5,246 bases of DNA from Flavobacteriaceae bacterium UBA3478 (lineage in GTDB: Bacteria; Bacteroidota; Bacteroidia; Flavobacteriales; Flavobacteriaceae), in the NCBI GenBank assembly GCA_002381155.1, contig DFQX01000021.1:1-5246 (forward strand), in the 5' to 3' direction. The position numbers and the translations under genes were made by a program. The notes beneath the pieces are model-generated. The model was given only the letters and a program-made list of their open reading frames with translations. It did not search any database and was not told the DNA's origin. Positions 1 to 4,530 of this stretch are shown piece after piece (within the stretch, counting starts at the first letter, position 1; every line of letters begins with the position of its first letter).

Positions 1-31
1 CTGCTAAAAGAGTGAAGAGAAATGGTTTCAT
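1..31 (-). CDS. 5' end of an exported protein (partial, cut by left edge)
   Basis: Reading the minus strand from the ATG at 31 gives MKPFLFTLLA, then the window ends. A Lys followed by a run of Phe/Leu is the usual start of a Sec signal peptide, so this is probably the N-terminus of a secreted, periplasmic or outer-membrane protein. Support comes from upstream: an exact TAnnTTTG box on the same strand lies 16 nt before the ATG, a spacing also seen at the other genes here. The gene is divergent from the sugar porter at 174. Only ten codons are visible, so no function can be assigned. A chance ATG is possible, but the signal-peptide start and the promoter box together make a real gene likely. 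Confidence 0.6.
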   Translation of the reverse strand, partial: MKPFLFTLLA

Positions 32-47
32 TGGGTGTGATTTTTTA

Positions 48-55
48 CAAATTTA
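48..55 (-). promoter_or_regulatory. Bacteroidota -7 box (TAAATTTG) for the left-edge gene
   Basis: The minus strand reads TAAATTTG, an exact match to the Bacteroidota consensus TAnnTTTG. It lies 16 nt upstream of the ATG at 31, which would leave a short leader with no Shine-Dalgarno. I could not find a clear TTG -33 element at the expected distance, so the promoter is supported by the -7 box and the context only. Confidence 0.5.
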
Positions 56-83
56 ACTCGCGATTGTGTGAGGTCCTAATAAC

Positions 84-96
84 TACTGAGTACTGA
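84..96. repeat. Short direct repeat TACTGA-G-TACTGA
   Basis: Two copies of TACTGA are separated by one G in the middle of the divergent gap between the left-edge gene and the sugar porter. The 7-bp period is shorter than a DNA helical turn. It could be half-sites of an operator or chance in AT-rich DNA. Apart from this and the promoter candidates, I see nothing else in the gap at 32-173. Confidence 0.25.
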
Positions 97-138
97 TTGT
101 AAGAACAAAGAATATCTATTACAAGGTACGCTATCAAT

Positions 139-154
139 TCTTTTTGCTACTTTG
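139..154 (+). promoter_or_regulatory. Possible promoter region of the sugar porter
   Basis: Two imperfect -7 candidates overlap this stretch. TCTTTTTG at 139-146 has one mismatch to TAnnTTTG. TACTTTG at 148-154 has the right ends but is one base short in the spacer. Either would start transcription shortly before the ATG at 174. No convincing TTG -33 element is visible, so I cannot choose between them. Confidence 0.25.
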
Positions 155-173
155 ACCTTTCAAATAAGCAACT

Positions 174-1559
174 ATGTCAGCCAATCAAAGTAAACTTTAT
201 GCCTGGAGCCTAATTGTTGGATTAGCCGGTTTTTTATTCGGTTTTGATACCGTGGTAATCTCAGGGGCAGATCAATCCCTTTCTAACCTATGGAGTAGCT
301 ACACTTTGGGCGGTGAGTCAAGCGCTTTCCACGGCATTGTGGTCATGTCTTCTGCGCTTTGGGGGACGGTTTTAGGTGCGGCACTTGGGGCTTTTCCGAC
401 CGACAAGTTGGGTAGAAAGAAAACGCTGTTCTATATCGGAATCTTTTATTTCGTTTCAGCGCTTGGTTCAGCGCTGACCAGTGACCCCTACCTGTTTGCG
501 TTGTTTCGTTTTATAGGAGGCATAGGAGTTGGTGTGTCTACTATTGCGGCACCTGCTTACGTATCAGAAATTGCCCCTGCCAAAGAACGCGGAAAACTGG
601 TAGCTCTTTATCAGTTCAATATCGTTTTTGGTATTCTTATAGCCTTTGCTTCTAATTATTTTATTGGAAGTTTGGTCTCAGGCGCAAACGCCTGGCGTTA
701 TATGCTGGGAGCAGAAGCATTGCCGGCTCTAGCTTACTTGCTTTTAATTACAAGAGTTCCCAGAAGCCCCCGCTGGCTGTTGGGCAGAGGAGAGGTTGAT
801 CAAGCGAGGTCAATACTTGCTCGTCTTCACAACGCCTCTGTAAACATTGATGAGGTGATTAGCGATATTGACAAAGCCGCAGGCACTAAAACAGTGGAAA
901 CTGTCTTTCAGAAAAAGTATCGTAAACAACTGTGGTTAGTCGTCGCATTAGCTGCATTCAACCAGTTTTCTGGAATCAACGCCTTTCTTTATTACTCGCC
1001 AAGAATTTTTGAAATGGCAGGTTTAGAATCAAGCGCGGCGCTGCTTAGCAGCATCGGAGTTGGAGCCGTCAACCTCATCTTTACATTAATTGGTTTAAGC
1101 CTTATTGATAAGTCGGGTCGCAAAAAGCTAATGATTATAGGCTCTCTCGGATACATTGTATCTCTAGGTCTTGTCACCTACAGTTTTGCCACTGAATGGT
1201 TTGGGATGCATGTTACCTACTTCTTCTTCCTGTTTATAGCTTCTCACGCCATCGGACAGGGGGCGGTTATCTGGGTCTTCATCTCTGAAATATTCCCTAA
1301 CAAACAGCGCGCTCAAGGACAAGCGGTAGGGACCTCAACGCATTGGATTCTTGCAGCAATTATACCCGCACTAGTTCCTCTATTGTTCACTACTATTGGA
1401 GCAAGCACCGTCTTCGGAATATTTACTGTGATGATGGTATTACAGCTTTTATGGGTGCTGCTCATCATGCCAGAAACCAAAGGGGTTTCTCTTGAAGAGT
1501 TAAGCAAGAGCCTAGGACAATACCAGAAGACTATAAATAAGTCTTCAGGTTCGCTTTAA
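174..1559 (+). CDS. Sugar porter family MFS transporter (probable sugar:H+ symporter)
   Basis: This 461-residue inner-membrane protein has the length and about 12 helices usual for the sugar porter family (TC 2.A.1.1). Visible signatures in order: GFDTVVISG (23-31) in helix 1; DKLGRKK (77-83) in the first cytoplasmic loop; PAYVSEIAPAKERG (127-140); PRSPRWL (196-202), where most relatives have PESPRWL; NQFSGIN (263-269) in helix 7; DKSGRKK (312-318), the second-half copy of the loop motif; ISEIFP (370-375); and PETKG (433-437). Asp25 and Arg112 align, from memory, with the proton-coupling pair Asp27/Arg133 of E. coli XylE, so proton symport is more likely than facilitated diffusion. The substrate cannot be read from sequence; a hexose, pentose or polyol is possible. 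The ATG at 174 puts helix 1 at the usual distance; no Shine-Dalgarno precedes it. Its 3' end overlaps the convergent TIM-barrel gene by 29 bp. Confidence 0.93.
   Translation: MSANQSKLYAWSLIVGLAGFLFGFDTVVISGADQSLSNLWSSYTLGGESSAFHGIVVMSSALWGTVLGAALGAFPTDKLGRKKTLFYIGIFYFVSALGSALTSDPYLFALFRFIGGIGVGVSTIAAPAYVSEIAPAKERGKLVALYQFNIVFGILIAFASNYFIGSLVSGANAWRYMLGAEALPALAYLLLITRVPRSPRWLLGRGEVDQARSILARLHNASVNIDEVISDIDKAAGTKTVETVFQKKYRKQLWLVVALAAFNQFSGINAFLYYSPRIFEMAGLESSAALLSSIGVGAVNLIFTLIGLSLIDKSGRKKLMIIGSLGYIVSLGLVTYSFATEWFGMHVTYFFFLFIASHAIGQGAVIWVFISEIFPNKQRAQGQAVGTSTHWILAAIIPALVPLLFTTIGASTVFGIFTVMMVLQLLWVLLIMPETKGVSLEELSKSLGQYQKTINKSSGSL
1522..1550. terminator. Hairpin centred on the convergent gene overlap
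   Basis: Two 11-nt arms, ACCAGAAGACT (1522-1532) and AGTCTTCAGGT (1540-1550), pair at 10 of 11 positions. Seven perfect pairs sit next to a 7-nt loop (ATAAATA), then an A/A mismatch, then three more pairs. The hairpin covers the stop codon of the minus-strand gene (1531-1533) and ends just before the stop of the plus-strand gene (1557-1559). The same stem forms in RNA from either strand, so a shared bidirectional terminator or 3'-end protector is possible. There is no clean U-tract on either side (plus side: TCGCTTTAAAA), so intrinsic termination is uncertain. Confidence 0.4.
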
Positions 1560-2424
1560 AAAAGTTTGCGCTGGTCTCTACGCTTTTCATAGAAGTTTCG
1601 GCGAAGTTTCCGCCTTGTTCAATATAAAACCACTCTAATCCAGATCGAATTGGGTCGGGTAAAATCTTCGTATAATCAATACTTCCATTGCCTAACTCGG
1701 TGTAATCCTTAGATTCCTTGTGCATATCTTTAATGTGCCATAAAGGAATTCGTCCTGGTGCCTTTTCTACTAATTCGTCTGCGGTCATCACGCCCGCACG
1801 CATGAGCCAATAAAAGTCAACTTCTAGTTTCACCCAGTCAGGGTTGGTTTCCTCAATAACCCATTCCATTCCGGTACGGCCGTCGTAGGTGTCAAAGTCA
1901 AAACCGAAATTGTGATACGCAAAGCCCAGTCCCGCTTCGCTAATCTGCTGACCCATTTGATTGAGCCTTTTTACCAAATAAGCATACCCTTCTGTAGAAT
2001 GATACGCCTCTGGAAGTTTCGGAAAAACGATGTAGGGGTCTCCTAAACGCGTGGCGCCTTCAATACAACTTTCTATGTAATCCGCTTGATCCTTTTCATT
2101 AACCTCAAGCATAGTCGCCATTCCATAATGACCGCTAGTAGTTCGCAGTCCCAAGTCTGAAAGTATCGTCTTGAAAGCTTCGGGTTCATAACCGTAATAA
2201 GTCTTGGCTTCGGTGTCGTAGCCATAAGATTCAAAATGCAAATACCCCATCTCCTTGAGGGCCCTTAAGGTTCCCACAGGGTCTTTTTCCATCGCGTCAC
2301 GAACCGTATACAACTGAAGGCCCATAGCGTATCTTGAAGCTGGAGGAATAGGAGAACAAGAAAGAGGTAATGAGGCAAGTGCAGCAACAGCAGCAGATTG
2401 CTTAAGGAAATCTCGACGAAGCAT
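1531..2424 (-). CDS. Tat-exported TIM-barrel protein, sugar phosphate isomerase/epimerase family
   Basis: I chose the ATG at 2424 (297 residues) because it starts with a twin-arginine signal, MLRRDFLKQS, followed by an Ala/Leu-rich segment and LPLSC at 19-23. An in-frame ATG at 2484 would add 20 residues before the signal and run into the divergent gene. Cys23 may be a lipidation site, but Pro at -3 is atypical, so it could instead be a soluble periplasmic protein. The mature part looks like the xylose isomerase-like TIM barrel (AP endonuclease 2 superfamily): GLQLYTVRD (35-43), SGHYG (97-101), YHNF (170-173), EVDFYW (201-206), WHIKDMH (229-235), GNGSIDY (246-252) and YIEQGG (267-272). Glu, Asp and His in these strands are the usual metal ligands of the fold. 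Members isomerise or epimerise sugars; exported forms in Bacteroidota often sit near sugar or keto-sugar genes. The substrate is unknown. The adjacent sugar porter fits a carbohydrate role. Confidence 0.88.
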   Translation of the reverse strand: MLRRDFLKQSAAVAALASLPLSCSPIPPASRYAMGLQLYTVRDAMEKDPVGTLRALKEMGYLHFESYGYDTEAKTYYGYEPEAFKTILSDLGLRTTSGHYGMATMLEVNEKDQADYIESCIEGATRLGDPYIVFPKLPEAYHSTEGYAYLVKRLNQMGQQISEAGLGFAYHNFGFDFDTYDGRTGMEWVIEETNPDWVKLEVDFYWLMRAGVMTADELVEKAPGRIPLWHIKDMHKESKDYTELGNGSIDYTKILPDPIRSGLEWFYIEQGGNFAETSMKSVETSANFFKANLKTYL

Positions 2425-2449
2425 ATATTGTTTTTTATATTGGTCTTGA

Positions 2450-2477
2450 AAAAGATACAATAAATCACATGAAACAA
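2450..2477 (-). promoter_or_regulatory. Candidate promoter of the TIM-barrel gene
   Basis: On the minus strand TATCTTTT (2450-2457) matches TAnnTTTG except for the last base. A TTG (2475-2477) lies 17 nt upstream, within the spacing known for Bacteroidota promoters. Transcription would begin roughly 20 nt before the ATG at 2424. The -33 element falls inside the first codons of the divergent methyltransferase gene. I did not find a good -7 box for that gene in the 44-bp gap. Confidence 0.35.
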
Positions 2478-3080
2478 TCTCCAATTGAAGTATTCAACCG
2501 ATGGGCAGAAATAGGAAAAGATGAGGGAATGGCAGACGGTCATCGTTCAGCTGTGCTTCAAATGCTTGGGCTTAGCCTTCCCGAAACGCCTTTTTCTTTT
2601 CTAGACGCAGGTTGTGGAAACGGCTGGGTCGTTCGTCTCGTGAAGAGCATGGAAGGTTGCCTCCTATCAGAGGGCATCGACGGGTCAGTGAAAATGATCG
2701 AAAAGGCTGAAGAAATAGACCCATTAAACAGGTATTATAAAGACGATTTGACCACCTGGTCTCCGAGTAAAACCTACGATGTTATTCATAGCATGGAGGT
2801 CTTTTATTATCTAGAGAAACCCGAAGAGTTGCTTATTAAGATTCACGATAAGTGGTTAAATCCTAAAGGTCGACTGGTTATGGGAATCGATTTTTATAAA
2901 GAGAATGCGGTTTCACATGACTGGCCAGAAAAATGTGGCATCAACCTCATGCGGCTCTTCTCTGAACAAGAGTGGATTCAAGTGTTCAAAAATGCTGGAT
3001 TCAAAGAAGTAAGCGCTACTAGGCTCGATGCCAAAGAAGGTTGGGCTGGAACGCTTTGCGTTGTAGGCACGAAGCGCTAG
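2469..3080 (+). CDS. Class I SAM-dependent methyltransferase
   Basis: This 203-residue cytoplasmic protein has a Rossmann-type methyltransferase core. Motif I is FLDAGCGNGWVVR (44-56), the glycine-rich SAM loop. The acidic end of strand 2 is GIDGS (69-73), whose Asp should bind the ribose hydroxyls. DDL (92-94) fits the next strand. YDVIHSMEVFYYL (103-115) is motif IV, and NPKGRLVMGIDFY (131-143) is the strand-5 region of Methyltransf_11/25-type enzymes. The length is normal for a stand-alone small-molecule or lipid methyltransferase with no added domain. The methyl acceptor cannot be predicted. The ATG at 2469 is 44 bp from the divergent TIM-barrel start, with no Shine-Dalgarno. The downstream gene is on the same strand 75 bp away but has its own promoter candidate, so co-transcription is unproven. 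Confidence 0.88.
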   Translation: MKQSPIEVFNRWAEIGKDEGMADGHRSAVLQMLGLSLPETPFSFLDAGCGNGWVVRLVKSMEGCLLSEGIDGSVKMIEKAEEIDPLNRYYKDDLTTWSPSKTYDVIHSMEVFYYLEKPEELLIKIHDKWLNPKGRLVMGIDFYKENAVSHDWPEKCGINLMRLFSEQEWIQVFKNAGFKEVSATRLDAKEGWAGTLCVVGTKR

Positions 3081-3087
3081 TAGCTTC
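3071..3087 (+). terminator. Weak hairpin at the methyltransferase stop codon
   Basis: GAAGC (3071-3075) and GCTTC (3083-3087) form a 5-bp stem with a 7-nt loop that contains the stop codon. TAATTTAA follows. The stem is short and the downstream tract is only partly T, so this is at best a weak intrinsic terminator and may be chance. Confidence 0.2.
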
Positions 3088-3129
3088 TAATTTAACAACA
3101 GGACCAAGTGCGTGCGGTGTATTTTAGAT

Positions 3130-3137
3130 TACTTTTG
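3130..3137 (+). promoter_or_regulatory. Bacteroidota -7 box (TACTTTTG)
   Basis: TACTTTTG is an exact match to TAnnTTTG on the coding strand, 18 nt before the GTG at 3156. The predicted leader is only about a dozen bases, with no Shine-Dalgarno. No clear TTG is seen at -33. If real, it lets the secreted-protein gene be transcribed independently of the methyltransferase. Confidence 0.45.
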
Positions 3138-3155
3138 CTGTCTTAGCCTAGCACC

Positions 3156-3785
3156 GTGAAGAAGTTTTTATTTTTAACCCTGATTATTTCCTCTATAACA
3201 GTTTCTGCGCAGTACGGCGGGATAGAAGCAAGCACTGGGGGTTTTTCTTTTGTTCCTGATTTTACTTCAGAGGACCCTCACTTTATTCTCTCGGTCGGTA
3301 CAAACACTGACAAAAGACTTCAGGGCCAATTACTTTCTTTAATTAGAACTGAAAATCTAGTTCCTAGAAACGCAATCTTTATTACCCGCTACAAATTCTT
3401 AGACAAAAGACTTAAAGCCACCATTGGAACTCACCTGCCAGCACTTCAAATCTCTGATGACTATCAGGTTGATTCGTTTTTTGCTCAAGAGCTTCGAACA
3501 GACTATGGAATTAATGAGAAATGGCGTCTAAGTACAATGTATCTTCACGGCAAAGGCCGAAACAACGACCTTGAAATCAACTTCGGTTATGTTGGTCTGA
3601 ATTACAACAAAGGCAAGTGGAATAGCTTTTCTCAGGTGTGGGCAATTGATCTCAATAACGGTTTCGGCCTTTGCCAAACGGTTAGTTATCAAATCGCGCA
3701 CAAAATCCAACTACGCGGATTCATCAATAAAACACTTTCTACGGGAAATACGAATATGACCCTTGGGGTGTACCGGGCATTCTAA
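3156..3785 (+). CDS. Secreted protein of unknown function, probable outer-membrane beta-barrel
   Basis: I do not recognise a named family. The 209-residue product begins with a clear Sec signal peptide, MKKFLFLTLIISSITVSAQ, with likely cleavage after 'SAQ'. The rest is rich in alternating polar/hydrophobic stretches joined by Gly/Asn turns, for example INFGYVGLNY (141-150), WNSFSQVWAI (155-164) and TLGVYRAF (202-209). The last residue is Phe, as in many outer-membrane barrels. The final strand pattern (TGNTNMTLGVYRAF) also fits a barrel closing strand. No enzyme motif is visible. The start is GTG: an in-frame TAG lies three codons upstream (3144-3146), and the next in-frame ATG is at residue 128, which would remove the signal peptide. 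It overlaps the convergent gene on its right by 4 bp (CTAA). Confidence 0.72.
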   Translation: MKKFLFLTLIISSITVSAQYGGIEASTGGFSFVPDFTSEDPHFILSVGTNTDKRLQGQLLSLIRTENLVPRNAIFITRYKFLDKRLKATIGTHLPALQISDDYQVDSFFAQELRTDYGINEKWRLSTMYLHGKGRNNDLEINFGYVGLNYNKGKWNSFSQVWAIDLNNGFGLCQTVSYQIAHKIQLRGFINKTLSTGNTNMTLGVYRAF

Positions 3786-4462
3786 TTCACCTTAAGGTCG
3801 CCAATCGTGATTTCGAGAGGACCTAGCTGGTGGAAGGTTGAAAACAACACCTCTTGTTTGCTAACCCAGCTTGACCAGGTGGCTGAAATCCCTTTAATGG
3901 GGATGATACTCACCCATAACTCAAAGTGTGTGGGGACTAAATTTTCATCAAAATACCACAGATAAGAATCACCGGGAGTAACCCCTCCGCTCGTGTGCGT
4001 AATCAATAATGCCTTGCTGCCGTTATCAGTCTCAACTAAAGATCGTACCACTCCGGGGTCAAAAAATTTAAACGGCGCCACCAACCAGTACGAATCATTA
4101 TAGAAATAAGCCTTCGCCTTTTCAATAAGGTCAGCGCGATTTGATTCTTTACCTCCTTGAAGAATCTTCGAGTTTTCAATTTCAGAGAGAATAAGGTCTA
4201 CTTGGTAGTCCTCCCAAAAAACTAGAACCCGCTCTTCAGTCTTGTTCCATAAATAGTGGTGGTCCCTAAAACTAAATTCTATTTCGCCAAGCGCTTCGTA
4301 ACCTGTAATGTTCAAAGCCGACTGAACGTCTCTTGCGAACTGGTCTGCCTCAGGCCCAGTAAATGATTCGGGCAATGGCTTAGACAACAATTGAATCACC
4401 AAAACCAAGCCAATAGAAATGACTATGAGTGCAAGAATTGCCTTTTTGATTACTCTCATCAT
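3782..4462 (-). CDS. Membrane-anchored protein of unknown function
   Basis: The 226-residue product has a positively charged N-terminus (MMRVIKKA) and one hydrophobic helix at about 8-26, with no lipobox or obvious cleavage site. It is therefore probably an inner-membrane anchor with the rest in the periplasm. The soluble part has strands rich in aromatic residues: YLWNKTEERVLVFWEDY (70-86), YFYNDSYWLVAPFKFFDPGV (119-138) and SYLWYFDENLVPTHFELWV (166-184). The order 'reporter strand, F-N-D-S-Y-W-L, P-F-K-x-x-D-x-G-V' resembles LolA/LppX-like or DUF6503-type beta folds of Bacteroidota. That is an impression, not a confirmed family. Two adjacent ATGs (4462 and 4459) are both possible starts. 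The gene stands alone, convergent with the beta-barrel gene and divergent from the DUF1835 gene. Confidence 0.75.
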   Translation of the reverse strand: MMRVIKKAILALIVISIGLVLVIQLLSKPLPESFTGPEADQFARDVQSALNITGYEALGEIEFSFRDHHYLWNKTEERVLVFWEDYQVDLILSEIENSKILQGGKESNRADLIEKAKAYFYNDSYWLVAPFKFFDPGVVRSLVETDNGSKALLITHTSGGVTPGDSYLWYFDENLVPTHFELWVSIIPIKGISATWSSWVSKQEVLFSTFHQLGPLEITIGDLKVN

Positions 4463-4466
4463 GTCT

Positions 4467-4474
4467 TAAAGATA
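4467..4474 (-). promoter_or_regulatory. Candidate -7 box (TATCTTTA) for the membrane-anchored protein
   Basis: The minus strand reads TATCTTTA, which matches TAnnTTTG except for the last base, just upstream of the ATG at 4462. The leader would be very short or absent. The 14-bp palindrome starts 14 nt upstream, where the -33 region would begin. Weak on its own; the divergent arrangement adds some support. Confidence 0.3.
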
Positions 4475-4488
4475 CAAGTAATGACTAG

Positions 4489-4502
4489 TAGACCGCGGTC
4501 TA
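4489..4502. promoter_or_regulatory. Perfect 14-bp palindrome, possible shared operator
   Basis: TAGACCGCGGTCTA equals its own reverse complement at all 14 positions. It is GC-rich at the centre in an otherwise AT-rich 68-bp gap. It lies between the two divergent -7 candidates at 4467-4474 (minus) and 4509-4516 (plus), where a dimeric regulator could affect both genes. With no loop, it is more likely a protein-binding site than an RNA hairpin. No regulator gene is visible in the window, and I noticed no second copy. Confidence 0.4.
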
Positions 4503-4508
4503 ATCCCT

Positions 4509-4516
4509 TACTTTTA
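4509..4516 (+). promoter_or_regulatory. Candidate -7 box (TACTTTTA) for the DUF1835 gene
   Basis: TACTTTTA matches TAnnTTTG except for the last base, 14 nt before the ATG at 4531. The palindrome ends 6 nt upstream, so a bound protein would cover the spacer between -33 and -7. No Shine-Dalgarno follows. Confidence 0.35.
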
Positions 4517-4530
4517 TTTAAAATTCAAAG

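Noticed and set aside
3..56. Plus-strand open stretch at the left edge (17 codons then TAA) as the tail of an upstream gene
   Set aside because: It has no recognisable content, and the minus-strand signal-peptide start with an exact -7 box explains the same bases better.
992..1177. Minus-strand open frame inside the sugar porter gene
   Set aside because: Antisense shadow of strongly conserved transporter sequence, with no recognisable protein features.
1599..1613. GGCG/CGCC mini-hairpin downstream of the sugar porter stop
   Set aside because: Only four base pairs and no T-tract; it lies inside the TIM-barrel coding region and is well explained as coding sequence.
2425..2484. Longer start (ATG at 2484) for the TIM-barrel gene
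   Set aside because: The extra 20 residues would come before the twin-arginine signal, spoil it, and overlap the divergent methyltransferase start.
2265..2543. Minus-strand open frame of 92 codons across the TIM-barrel 5' end and the methyltransferase start
   Set aside because: It overlaps two well-supported genes in another frame, and its Phe/Leu-rich content comes from out-of-frame reading.
3789..3798. 10-bp palindrome ACCTTAAGGT next to the 4-bp convergent overlap
   Set aside because: Too short and without a loop for a terminator; it lies inside the coding end of the membrane-anchored gene, and a palindrome of this length is expected by chance.
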